Translations under genes and position numbers: made by a program | Part shown: in pieces, positions 7,963 to 17,100 of the stretch | Numbering within the stretch: the first letter of the stretch is position 1 | Layout of the letters: each line of letters opens with the position of its first letter | Source of the DNA: a virus | DNA: 46,417 bases | Reading direction: 5' to 3' (one strand) | IMG/VR virus record: IMGVR_UViG_3300036760_000304 | Location: 1-46,417 of that record | Notes under the pieces: model-generated | The model's input: the letters and a program-made list of their open reading frames with translations, nothing else | The model's database searches: none | Told to the model about the DNA's origin: nothing

Positions 7963-8610
7963 GTGCATCACGCCCCTCGCAACTGCACCCTGACCTGGGG
8001 ACCCGCGAGCGCGGCCCCACTGTACATCTTGCGGACGACTGCCGGGACCGACCGGCTCCCCAACGGAACGCCAGACGATCTCATCTCCCAGACCACGGCT
8101 CCCACGCTCATCACGCAGCTACCGCACAACAGCGTGGATCTCGCGGACTCGAAGCTCTTCGCCCTGCAGCTCGAGTTGTGGAAGACGACGAGCCCGAGCA
8201 CTTGGCCGACGGCATTCGCGGCCAGCAGCACGACCAAACTGCAAGCCTGGGGGGCCTCGACGCTCACCGCGCTGGATCGAATCCTCCTGAACAACAATCA
8301 GGGCGGTGGATTCTTTGGCCCCTATCTCGTTCTAAACAGCAGCGTGGGAACGCCGGCCGCCTATCGCGAGGTGAATCTCGGCGCCCTTGGCTCTTTCACG
8401 GTGGCGCCAGTTCCGAACGTGGTCAATGTCGCCAATGTGGGCGTGACGACCGTCCAGTTCTATCCGAACTCGACCCTCTCGAGAGACGGCCTGGCGCCAT
8501 TCGGCTTCTTCGCATACCTCCTGTCGTTCACCCCGGCGGAAGCAACGCCCGCCGGCGAGACCCACGTCTTCAGCCTTCGGGTCGTCGAGTGCTACGGGAG
8601 GGCGGCATGA
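7963..8610 (+). CDS. hypothetical structural protein, 215 aa
   Basis: GTG 7963 with GAGGAGG seven bases upstream. The sequence is Thr-, Ser-, Ala- and Val-rich with many short beta strands and few charges, like phage structural or decoration proteins (FGPYLVLNSSVGTP, VVNVANVGVTTVQFYPN). The stop overlaps the start of the connector gene at 8607. A capsid decoration or spike role is possible by position and composition only. Confidence 0.6.
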   Translation: MHHAPRNCTLTWGPASAAPLYILRTTAGTDRLPNGTPDDLISQTTAPTLITQLPHNSVDLADSKLFALQLELWKTTSPSTWPTAFAASSTTKLQAWGASTLTALDRILLNNNQGGGFFGPYLVLNSSVGTPAAYREVNLGALGSFTVAPVPNVVNVANVGVTTVQFYPNSTLSRDGLAPFGFFAYLLSFTPAEATPAGETHVFSLRVVECYGRAA

Positions 8611-9230
8611 TAACCCTCTCCGCTCCCGGCGGCACGACGGCCCACTACGCGCTCGTGACCGTCGCCGAGCTTAAGGTCTTCATGCGCGAGACGGGTTCCG
8701 CGAACGATACGCTGCTCGGCGCAATTCTGGACGGCGTGCACCGCGCGACCTTCGTCGAGACGGGCGGGAGATTCATCGTCGACCCGGGCGTCAGCTTCGA
8801 CCTGCTCCTGGATGGCAACGGCACGGACGTTCTCGACCTGCCGCACTGGCCGGTGGTCTCGATCTCGGCTCTCTCCTACGTCCAGATGCTGGGCAACTCG
8901 ACGTTTCAGGTGCTGCGGACATTCGCGAATACCGAGTACCAGCTCGACGCCGACGCAGGCCGCATCTGGCTCATCGGCGGCTGGTGGCCGGGGTGCGTGA
9001 ACGCGATCCACACGACGTTCAGAGCCGGATTCTCGGTGACGCCGGCGGACGTCAAGGAAGCGGTGTGCCAGTGGGCTGCGACCCGGGCGCGGCGAGCCTT
9101 CGATTCGAGGCACGATGCACTCTCCGCAGTCCACAACGCCGACAACATCTCGTACACGCGCGACGACATCCCGTCGAGCGCGCTCAAGACGCTGCAACGG
9201 TACCGCTACCTGGAGAAGACCTTTGCCTGA
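8607..9230 (+). CDS. head-tail connector (adaptor) protein
   Basis: 207 aa from ATG 8607, overlapping the previous stop. The pattern LVTVAELKVFMRETGSANDT followed by a helical pair, a beta insertion (DVLDLPHWPVVSISALSYV) and a C-terminal helix (VKEAVCQWAATRARRAF) is that of HK97 gp6-like connectors, which form the ring under the portal. The strand PHWPVVSI with the following YQLDADAGRIWL is common in this family. Gene order (capsid, connector, neck, terminator, tube) agrees. Confidence 0.7.
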   Translation: MITLSAPGGTTAHYALVTVAELKVFMRETGSANDTLLGAILDGVHRATFVETGGRFIVDPGVSFDLLLDGNGTDVLDLPHWPVVSISALSYVQMLGNSTFQVLRTFANTEYQLDADAGRIWLIGGWWPGCVNAIHTTFRAGFSVTPADVKEAVCQWAATRARRAFDSRHDALSAVHNADNISYTRDDIPSSALKTLQRYRYLEKTFA

Positions 9231-9801
9231 TGTGCTGACCATCACGGGAACGGCTGGGACCGCGGCGCGGCTTCGGGCGATGACCCGGGGGCTGGGTGTC
9301 GCCGCGCTGGATGGCGCCAAGGCCGGCTGCGGTCACATCCAGCAGTTCATGTACAGCAACTACCTGAGCGGCCAGCGGCTGAAGGTGCACTCCGACAAGC
9401 TGAGAGGTGGCTGGAGCATCCAGGCCGTTCCGACCTCTGGCGACGAGGTGGACGCGGCTCTCACCACGATGACGGTCCACGCCCCGGTCCAGGAGTACGG
9501 CTCGCACAAGACGGACGTGCCGGTGCGCGAGCACCAGCGGCGGCTGCTCCTCAGGAACACGACGCGGGCCGAGCGCAAGCAGTTCCCGCGACGCATCAAG
9601 CACGTCGATAAGATCGGGCGGGTGCACCGCCGCTGGAGGCCGGGTCCCGAGGGCGCCGAGATGACGGTGACGGTTCGAGCCCATACCCGGGACAACAACA
9701 TCCCGGCGCACTTCTTCCTGCGGGACGCGGTTCGGACCCAGGCGGCCGAAGCCCTGCGGATTGTGGCGGCGGTAATTCGCCGGCGCCTGGCGGCGCAATG
9801 A
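9223..9801 (+). CDS. neck / tail-completion protein, HK97 gp10-like
   Basis: 192 aa if translation starts at TTG 9223, with GGAG at 9212-9215; GTG 9232 is the alternative. The C-terminal PAHFFLRDAVRTQAAEALR is typical of HK97-gp10-like tail components that join the tail to the head. The middle is rich in Arg and beta strands (MTVHAPVQEYGSH). Coupled to the connector upstream and the tail terminator gene downstream by short overlaps. Confidence 0.55.
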   Translation: MPDVLTITGTAGTAARLRAMTRGLGVAALDGAKAGCGHIQQFMYSNYLSGQRLKVHSDKLRGGWSIQAVPTSGDEVDAALTTMTVHAPVQEYGSHKTDVPVREHQRRLLLRNTTRAERKQFPRRIKHVDKIGRVHRRWRPGPEGAEMTVTVRAHTRDNNIPAHFFLRDAVRTQAAEALRIVAAVIRRRLAAQ

Positions 9802-10265
9802 GCGCACGGCGCAGTGCTCTGAACGCCCTGGTCACGATTCTCAGGGGCGTGACCCCGGGCGCCGGCTACGTCAACGACCTGTCGGGCACCGTGACCGTGA
9901 CCATCGTGACCGACAGCATGATCAAGCGCCGCGAGTCTGGAGTCCTAGTCGCGGTCCGAGTCCGAGACGGCGCCGAGACGGCACAGCGGGTGAGCCTGAC
10001 CGGCGGCTCGATGGTGGGAGCCCTCTCGCTCGTGGTGGAGCTGCTCGTCCGCTCGCGAGGCGACACGATGCTCGTGGACACGACAAACGACTTGATCGGA
10101 GACGTGAGGCTCGCCGTGGACAAGAACACGAGGCTACAGAACACGGTGACCGATGCCTACGTGACGGTGGTCGGCGAGCCGGACTACGACTTCGATGGGC
10201 GAGTGGCGGCCGTGACGCTCGTCATCGCCGCGACCTACGACTACACGCAAGGCGCCAGCATCTAG
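9798..10265 (+). CDS. tail terminator-like protein
   Basis: 155 aa from ATG 9798, overlapping the previous stop. Helix at the N-terminus (ALNALVTILRGVTP) followed by alternating strands (TVTVTIVTDSM, VAVRVRDG, GALSLVVELLVRSRG) and an ending strand (AAVTLVIAATYDYT) is the layout of tail terminator or gpU-like proteins that cap the growing tube. Assignment rests on fold pattern and gene order, just ahead of the tube genes. Confidence 0.55.
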   Translation: MSARRSALNALVTILRGVTPGAGYVNDLSGTVTVTIVTDSMIKRRESGVLVAVRVRDGAETAQRVSLTGGSMVGALSLVVELLVRSRGDTMLVDTTNDLIGDVRLAVDKNTRLQNTVTDAYVTVVGEPDYDFDGRVAAVTLVIAATYDYTQGASI

Positions 10266-10289
10266 GGCGCTTGGGCAGAGGAGGAAGAG

Positions 10290-11375
10290 ATGCTCGTCCA
10301 CGTAAACGATCCCTTCTCCGGGGTGGCGATCGGCGAGGAGACGGCGTGGGGCGTGATTGCTCCCGGCACCTTCTACTCCCTGCCGCTCGTCGAGCCCGGC
10401 GAGTCGATGCAGAAGGAATCCGGGGTCATCAACGAGCCCACTGTGTTCACGAGCACGGGCGCCCGCGAGACGGCCGAGTATGGCCGCTCGACCGGCAAGG
10501 GCTCGATCACGGTCGAGGCCCGCTACGACTCGGTGGCGTTCAACCTGCTCTTGGCCTATGCGATGGGCGACGAGCAGGTCATCGCCAACAAGTGGGTGGA
10601 CGGAACGACGCTGACGGGCAGCGGCTATGCGCACGTGTACTCGCCCGCGGCGCTCGGCGCGGTCGGCCTCTCCATCAAGATCTGGAAGTCGGGGCTCACG
10701 AACGCGGGGACGCTGGAGACCTACCTCGGCTGCGTCATCACGTCGTTCAAGGTCCAGCAGGATTCCGACAAGCGGCAGTTGTGGACTTTCAACTTCATCT
10801 GTAAGCCGCCCACCTTCGCGACGGGCAGCCTGGCGGCCATCCCAGCAATCTCGGGCTCCCAGATCGCCAAGTTCCGGCACCTGTCGAACGCCGGAGGCTA
10901 CTTCAAGACGGGCGCGACTCTGACCGCTCTTGGCATCGATTCGTTCTCGATCAACTTCGACAAGAAGGTCGTGCCCGACAATCCGTTCGCGACAGCGCCC
11001 GACACCTTCGACCAGCCGGCGCCCAACGATCTCCGCGAGACGGTTCTCGACATTCAGTCGAGACTCGAACAGGACTACTACGCAACGAACCGCCCGTACA
11101 AGGAGGGCGACGCCAAGACGGCGTCCAAGGCCGACGCGGTCTTCGCCTCCGACGTGGCGCTCGGCGACAAGGTCTACGCCATGCGGATCGAGATGCCGAC
11201 CGTCTACTGGTCGAAGGTCGATGCGACGCTCAAGTCGACGGGCTCGCCGCCCACCAACTTCGTCGCTACCGCAATCTCGGGCACCTTTGCGAACGGCCCG
11301 ACGACAGTCATCACGGCCGGCGACATGCGGATCATCGTCTGCAACGCCACGTCGACATCGCACAGTCTGCTCTAG
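10290..11375 (+). CDS. major tail tube protein
   Basis: 361 aa from ATG 10290 with GAGGAGG upstream. Glycine-, threonine- and serine-rich beta protein beginning VAIGEETAWGV. It is paralogous to the next gene: shared segments include the N-terminus with ETAWG/ESAWG, IKIWKSGLTNAGTLETYL against IRVWKSGPDQTGTIDRWV, and LEQDYYATNRPYKE against VEQDYYGSTKPHFE. Position between tail terminator and assembly chaperone marks it as the tube subunit. The shorter of the two paralogues, it is the likelier main tube protein. Confidence 0.75.
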   Translation: MLVHVNDPFSGVAIGEETAWGVIAPGTFYSLPLVEPGESMQKESGVINEPTVFTSTGARETAEYGRSTGKGSITVEARYDSVAFNLLLAYAMGDEQVIANKWVDGTTLTGSGYAHVYSPAALGAVGLSIKIWKSGLTNAGTLETYLGCVITSFKVQQDSDKRQLWTFNFICKPPTFATGSLAAIPAISGSQIAKFRHLSNAGGYFKTGATLTALGIDSFSINFDKKVVPDNPFATAPDTFDQPAPNDLRETVLDIQSRLEQDYYATNRPYKEGDAKTASKADAVFASDVALGDKVYAMRIEMPTVYWSKVDATLKSTGSPPTNFVATAISGTFANGPTTVITAGDMRIIVCNATSTSHSLL

Positions 11376-11384
11376 GAGGCTCCG

Positions 11385-13373
11385 ATGGGCCGCGTACACA
11401 CCTCAGATCGCTTCGTAGCGATCGAGATCGCCTACGAGAGCGCCTGGGGCACGGTCGCAACGACCGGGTTCGAGCGCATCTCGCCGGTCACGGACCCGGG
11501 GGAGACGCTGTCCACGAATCGCGGCACGCTCTCGGTCCCGAACGAGTACTCGAGCCCCGCCGGCGCCCGCACGAGCTATGACTACGGTCGCGGCTTCGTG
11601 AAGGGCGAGATCACGCTTCTGCCGTCCTACAACTCGCGGGCCTTCGCCATCCTCTTGCGGGAGCTGAACGGCGGAAACGAGGGGCTGGGCGGCGGCTTCC
11701 GTGGCCCGTCCGGCAGCATTCCGACCGGCTCTCCATCTCGATATTCGACACACGTGTTTTTCCCCGCCTCGTTCCAGGCTACGACGCCTGTCGGCAACGA
11801 GGGCGGTGTCAGCCGCCCGCTCACGATCCGCGTGTGGAAGAGCGGGCCGGATCAGACCGGCACCATCGACCGCTGGGTGAGCAGCCTCGTGACCGGCATG
11901 AAATGGGAGCAGCCGACGGACTCGCGGCCCAAGGTGACATTCCGATTCATCGGCAAGCAGCTCTCTACCCTTGCCGCCACAGGCCTTGCGCCCTACGCCA
12001 TCCAGGGATTCCGAGTCGTGAATGGCGGCTCAGGAACGGACACGGCCGTCAACTTCGACGGCACGAGCGCCGGCAACCTGCTCAACTTCTCGACCCGGGC
12101 GGGAAACGTATACACGTTGACCCGCGACGTGCAGGCCACGACTCTCGCCATCCAGACGGGCAATCGTATCGTCCTGAACGGTTTCTATCTCAATTACTCC
12201 GTTAGTTACACGCCCAACCTCGGCGTGGTCGACGACAACGGCGCGCTCGTCCCGATTAGGCTGCAGGATCTCAAGAACAGGACCTCGCAGCCCGTGTGCC
12301 CGGGCATCTTCCAGACCGGCGCCTCACTCGCGAACAACGCCGAGATCAGGGCCTTCAACATCGACTTCGAGAGCCACGTCGACATCGACCCGGCGTTCAT
12401 CACGAGCCCCGACGCGCTCCTCAAGCCGGCGCATCTCGACCGCTGGGAGTGCACCGGCGATCTGACGCTGGCCGTGGAACAGGACTACTACGGTTCCACC
12501 AAGCCCCACTTCGAGTTCAACGCCAAGACCCTGAGTCAGCTCCGGCTGCGTTACGTCTCGGACACGAACGCCTTCACCGGCGGCTCCGATGGGGCCAGCA
12601 TGCCGTTCTGCTTCGACCTCTGGCTCAATTCGGTACGCTGGAAGTCGAGTCGGCCAAACCTGTCGGCAGTCGGCAACCCGCCGCATCCGGTCGAGTTCGA
12701 GGCGCTGAACGGTTCCTACGCCGCCGCATCGTATGCTTGGGGCGCCAGTCCGTCGGCGCAGACCGGCCAGTGGATGATCCAGACCGTGTCGGACATGCTG
12801 GACGCGGTCAATACCGGCGCCGTCGCCGCCACGCCGCCCACGGACATTCTCGTTCCCCCGCAGGTCCAAACCGCCTTTGTGCCACCGGCCGCCAAGGACA
12901 CCTCGAACTGGACCGGTGGCGCGAACGTCGAAACCGACGATGCCGACTTCGCCTATACGACGACGATCAACACGGTCGAGACCTATAGCGACTTCAGTTG
13001 GCTCCTGGACGATCCCGTGGCTGGCATTTTCAGCGACGGCGTCCTGGAGACGATCGAGGTGCGGCTCGATTCCAGGAAGGGCGCAAGCGCGGTCGGCTCG
13101 GGCACCTACACGATTTCAGCCGCCATTTCTCTTGATGCCGGTTCGACGTGGTCCGCGTACCAGGAATCGGCGGCCCTGACGGTGGATGAAACGCCGATCA
13201 GTCTGAGCGGCACGACCACGGGCTGGGACCTCTGGGGCCTGGGCGGTGCGCTCGGCGCCGACCTCTCCGACCTCAAGATCCGCATGAAGAGTACCGGCTC
13301 GGGCACGCTCACGAGTCCACGCTGGGAAGTGGAGTTCGCGGCAGTGCGAGTGACCTGGCACGCAGGACCGTAG
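11385..13373 (+). CDS. second tail tube paralogue with two added beta modules
   Basis: 662 aa from ATG 11385. Core homologous to the tube protein at 10290 (see shared motifs there). It differs by an insertion at residues about 212-276 (GGSGTDTAVNFDG to YTLTRDVQATTLAI and NYSVSY) and a C-terminal beta domain at about 505-660 (LETIEVRLDSRKGA, AISLDAGSTWSAYQ, PRWEVEFAAVRV). Both additions have counterparts in the tail-tip protein at 25200. Extended tube proteins elsewhere carry surface-exposed Ig-like domains; here the extra domains would decorate the tail surface or mark a specialised ring. Which of the two paralogues is the major subunit cannot be told from sequence. Confidence 0.72.
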   Translation: MGRVHTSDRFVAIEIAYESAWGTVATTGFERISPVTDPGETLSTNRGTLSVPNEYSSPAGARTSYDYGRGFVKGEITLLPSYNSRAFAILLRELNGGNEGLGGGFRGPSGSIPTGSPSRYSTHVFFPASFQATTPVGNEGGVSRPLTIRVWKSGPDQTGTIDRWVSSLVTGMKWEQPTDSRPKVTFRFIGKQLSTLAATGLAPYAIQGFRVVNGGSGTDTAVNFDGTSAGNLLNFSTRAGNVYTLTRDVQATTLAIQTGNRIVLNGFYLNYSVSYTPNLGVVDDNGALVPIRLQDLKNRTSQPVCPGIFQTGASLANNAEIRAFNIDFESHVDIDPAFITSPDALLKPAHLDRWECTGDLTLAVEQDYYGSTKPHFEFNAKTLSQLRLRYVSDTNAFTGGSDGASMPFCFDLWLNSVRWKSSRPNLSAVGNPPHPVEFEALNGSYAAASYAWGASPSAQTGQWMIQTVSDMLDAVNTGAVAATPPTDILVPPQVQTAFVPPAAKDTSNWTGGANVETDDADFAYTTTINTVETYSDFSWLLDDPVAGIFSDGVLETIEVRLDSRKGASAVGSGTYTISAAISLDAGSTWSAYQESAALTVDETPISLSGTTTGWDLWGLGGALGADLSDLKIRMKSTGSGTLTSPRWEVEFAAVRVTWHAGP

Positions 13374-13397
13374 CAGATCAAGAAAGGGGGCTCTGCC

Positions 13398-14006
13398 TTG
13401 GAGCCAACCGGGAACGCTTGGGTCGAAGTACCGCGCATCGAAGAGCCGCCGGCGCTCGCCAACGGCCACGGTCCCGACAACATCTTCCAGCTCTTCGCGC
13501 TGCTCAAGAAGCCGCTCGAGGTCGAGCTCCTGTCCGTTCTGGCCGACGGCCTCCCGGCGCGTATCCGCATGTGGCAGCCGCCGCCCGCCGTCTGGGCCCG
13601 CGAGGGTAGAAGTTTCCCGCTCATCGTCTCGAGAGCGCAGAACCCGATCCAGGACCCGGGCGGCGATGCCGACTTCCTCGTCGAGCACCACGACTGGAGC
13701 CGGCGCATGCTGGAGCTCGCCGTCAAGTCGGCCGAGGCGGTCGTGCGCGCGCCAGACGGAACGATGAGACGCGAGTGGATCCCGCTCCGACTCACCGCTC
13801 CGGGGATCGAGGCCGGGCCCGCAGACCTTCCCATGGACGAGTTCGACCAGTACCAGAACGTCAGCCGCTGCTTCACGATCCTGGTCACGGACTTCAACGA
13901 AGGAGGGGCCGTTCGCAGCGTCGCGAGCGGCAAGGGATTTCGAGAAGGGGCTTCAAGGCTGGAGGGATCTGGCAACGATCTCGGCGATGGCCGAGAAGTA
14001 CGGTAG
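13398..14006 (+). CDS. tail assembly chaperone, short (unshifted) form
   Basis: 202 aa from TTG 13398, with AAGGGGG seven bases upstream. It lies between the tube genes and the tape measure, the place of gpG-like chaperones. The helical core has LELAVKSAEAVVRAPDG and DEFDQYQNVSRCF. Its last 21 residues (after Phe181) read through Gly/Ser/Arg-rich sequence that overlaps another open frame, 13942-14148, of better composition. This is the layout of lambda G and GT, where frameshifting makes a longer chaperone. The short form would coat the tape measure protein before tube polymerisation. Confidence 0.65.
   Translation: MEPTGNAWVEVPRIEEPPALANGHGPDNIFQLFALLKKPLEVELLSVLADGLPARIRMWQPPPAVWAREGRSFPLIVSRAQNPIQDPGGDADFLVEHHDWSRRMLELAVKSAEAVVRAPDGTMRREWIPLRLTAPGIEAGPADLPMDEFDQYQNVSRCFTILVTDFNEGGAVRSVASGKGFREGASRLEGSGNDLGDGREVR
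13935..13943 (+). other. probable programmed +1 frameshift site (GGA UUU CGA)
   Basis: In the chaperone frame the codons read GGA TTT CGA. Slippage of the Phe tRNA from UUU to the overlapping UUC, while a slow CGA codon waits, moves ribosomes +1 into the frame that runs open to the TAG at 14146-14148. UUU-C with a hungry next codon is an established type of +1 site. The shift needed by the two frames is +1 (or -2), not lambda's -1. The exact slip codon is inferred. Confidence 0.5.
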
Positions 14007-14148
14007 GACGCCATTCGAGTACGGCTTCGACGTGAGGCTCCCCCAGGGAGTCGAGCTTGACACGAGCATCTTCACATTCGACCTCGCCTGTTTCCGTGCC
14101 CATCTGGATGTACTGGCGGAGGAGGCGAAGAGGGCTTCGCAGGGGTAG
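13942..14148 (+). CDS. tail assembly chaperone, frameshifted extension (gpT-like part)
   Basis: This frame is open across the overlap and gives EKGLQGWRDLATISAMAEKYG, then FDVRLPQGVELDTSIF and a helix to AEEAKRASQG. Joined to residue 181 of the upstream chaperone it makes a 249-residue fusion. Composition is normal for this genome, unlike the unshifted tail. An independent start at ATG 13987, with a GGAGGG 12 or so bases upstream, is the alternative. It ends eight bases before the tape measure start, as G-T fusions do. Confidence 0.6.
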   Translation, partial: EKGLQGWRDLATISAMAEKYGRTPFEYGFDVRLPQGVELDTSIFTFDLACFRAHLDVLAEEAKRASQG

Positions 14149-14155
14149 GTGACAC

Positions 14156-17100
14156 GTGGCAGACGAAACACTGTCTCTCGTTCTCCGCGTGTTGGGCGTG
14201 CAACAGGCGGCGCGGGATACGGAACAAGCCGCCGTCTCGATCGAGGGGCTGGGAGCCGCGGCTCTTGCGCAACAGGCCAGCATCGCGGGTCTGGATGCGA
14301 GCGTCCTCAAGCTCGGGACTGACCTCAAGCGGCTCGACGCCCCGGTCAAGGTTCCGTCCATCGTCATCCCGCCGGTCACGCTGCCGCCGATTGTCGTGCC
14401 GCCGGTTATCGTCGCGCCGACCGTGGATGCCGCAGGCTTCGAGGCTGCAAGGACAAGGATTCTCGGCGAACTCGGCCTTGATGTCTCCGTCCCGGTAACG
14501 CCGGCCGTTGATGTGGCCGGGCTGGAGGCCACCAAGGCAAGGATTCTCGGCGAACTCGGCCTTGATGTCTCCGTCCCGGTAACGCCGGCCGTTGATGTGG
14601 CCGGGCTGGAGGCCACCAAGGCAAGGATTCTCGGCGAACTCGGCCTTGGGCCGGTGGTCATCCCGGTCGCGCCGATCACGATCCCCCCCATCCCGGCGAT
14701 TCACGTCCCGCCCGTCGTCATCCCGCCGATCAAGGTGCCCCCGATTGTGGTGCCGCCACTGGCCGTCCAGCAGGCCGGTGCGCTCAAGTTGAGCGTGAGC
14801 CCGGTCGTCGACCAGGCGGCGCTCGACGCGGCACGGGCGAAGATCAAGTTCCTGGGTGCCGCCGTCCCACCGATCTTCATCCCGACCAAGCTCGACCCGA
14901 CCGCCGAGGCGCAGCTCAAGAGGCTCGGGGCGCAGGCCGCTGAGGTGAAGCTGCTGGCCGACGCCACGAGCGCCGCAGTCGCCAAGATCGGCAGCGGGCC
15001 GGTCGGGACTCAGAACGTCACGGCGCTACGGAACCAGATCGCAGCGCTCGAGGCGGCGGCCGAACCGACGCGCCTGCGGGGCCAGCTCAAGGCGTTGCAG
15101 GCCGAGCTCGGCGGTGTCGAGAGGGCTGCCGCTGGCATCTCCGGCGGGCAGCTCAAGGGGCTCTTCGGCGCGCTCGAGGGCGGCGCCGGGTCGCTCATCG
15201 GCAAGCTCGCGAGCCTGGGGTTCGTGGCCGGCGGTGTCGGGCTTGCCGTGGGCGCGCTGGTCCTGCCCTTCAAGCACATGGTGGACGAGGCCTCCGCCTC
15301 CGAGGATGCGATTCGCCGGTTCGACGTGGCGCTCGGGTCTCTCGGCCAGTTCTCGACCAAAGCCTCGGCCGATTTCCAGGCCTTCGCCTCGGCGCTGCAG
15401 GCGACGACGACGCAGTCGGACGAGGCGATTCTGGCGTCAGGCGCACTCCTCGCCCAGGTCGGTAGGCTGGGCGGCGCCGAGTTGAAGCGTGCCGTGCAGG
15501 GCGCCGTCGAATTGTCGGCCGTGCTGGGCGTGGACCTGCAGACCTCCACTCTTCAGCTCACCAAGGCCGCCGAGGGCAACGTCGAATCGCTACAACGGCT
15601 GGGCATCTCGATCGACGACAGCATCCCGAAGGGCGAGCGGCTGGCCGCAGTCCTGGCCAAGGTCGAGGCCAACCTCGGCGGATCGGCGGCGGCCCAGGCC
15701 GATACGCTGACCGGCGCCGTGGCGCGGCTCAAGAACCAGTGGTCTGACATGGCTGAGACGCTCGGCAAGCCGCTTATCGTGCCGCTCGCCGGCCTGTTTC
15801 AGGCGATCAACGCCTTCCTGCTGTTCAAGAACATCGCGGGCGGAGCGACTTCGGATGCGCGCCAGCAGGTCGATAAGCTCGCGGCCGACATGATCCGCCT
15901 CGGCGAATCGGGCCGCCCGCTTGCACGGCTCGGAGCGGATCTCAAGACCATTGAGCGGCTTCGCCTCCCGACGATCGAGCTGGCGTTCAAGAAGGGGAAT
16001 GCTGAGGAGATCCTGTCCGTCCTCGAAGCGATCCGCTCGAAGCGGCTGGAGGTTCAGGCCGAGCAGGTATTCCCAGCCATCGACACGGGCCCCCTCGATA
16101 GGCTGCTCGCCCAGGGCGAGAAGGCGCTCCGTGTCAGGGTCGAGTTCGAGAAGGGCACGATCGACGAGCAGATCAAGAGCCTGGAGACAGCGCTCCGACC
16201 CAGGGTCCTGCCGATCGCCTTCGAGTCCGACCTGAAGACGCTTGACGGCATTCTTCGGGGGATCGAGTCGCGCCGGGCCATCATTCCGGTCAGCGCCAAC
16301 GTTGAGGAGTTGCGCCGACAGGTCGATGCCGAGATCGCCCGCGGAGGGCTTGCGATTCATCTCCCCGTGCTGGCCGACCTGAAGGCCGACATCCCGCACG
16401 ATCTTGCCAAAACCCGGGAGCTGGCCTTTACGCTCCGCGCCACCGTCACGACCCAGGGACCACTGATCCCGACCGACCAGCTCGACAAGGAAGCCACCCA
16501 GGCCGCGGACATCTTCAAACAGCTCGCAAATGATACCTCGCAGGCAGGCGCGGTAGCTCGCGATGTCGTCGCCGGCATCTTGACCGAACTCACGAAGCTC
16601 CGTGGCAAGCGCTCCATCCTGGAGTTCGAGGCCCCCGCCCTCGGCCCGCTCCAGGATGCCATCGACAAGGTCGTGCTCCTACGCGCTGAGCTGGACCACA
16701 AGCCGCCGCCTCTTCTCCTCCACGCCGATGCCACGGACGTAACCCGCGCGGTCGCGCTCCTGGCCTCTGGATTCGGCACGCTCGTCTCGGGTGGCAAGGC
16801 TTCTGCAGAACAGTTGAGGGGTCAGTTCGACACGATCTCGGGCGCCATCGACGCGGCCGAGAAGGCGGTGCCGCAGCTCACGGGCCAGATGGAGGCGCTC
16901 CGGGCGAGTCTCGCCAAGCAGGCCGGCATCACGATGCCGGTGCGCTTAGACCTCGAAGCCGCCAAGCGCGACGGGCAGGCGCTCGCCCAGCTCGCGGTGA
17001 CGCTGTTTCAGGACATCGGCAAGAACCCCGTCGAGCTACTGACCTTCAAGGACCAGGCCGCGGCGGTCAAGGATGCGGCGGCCGGCGCCGCGCTCCTGCA

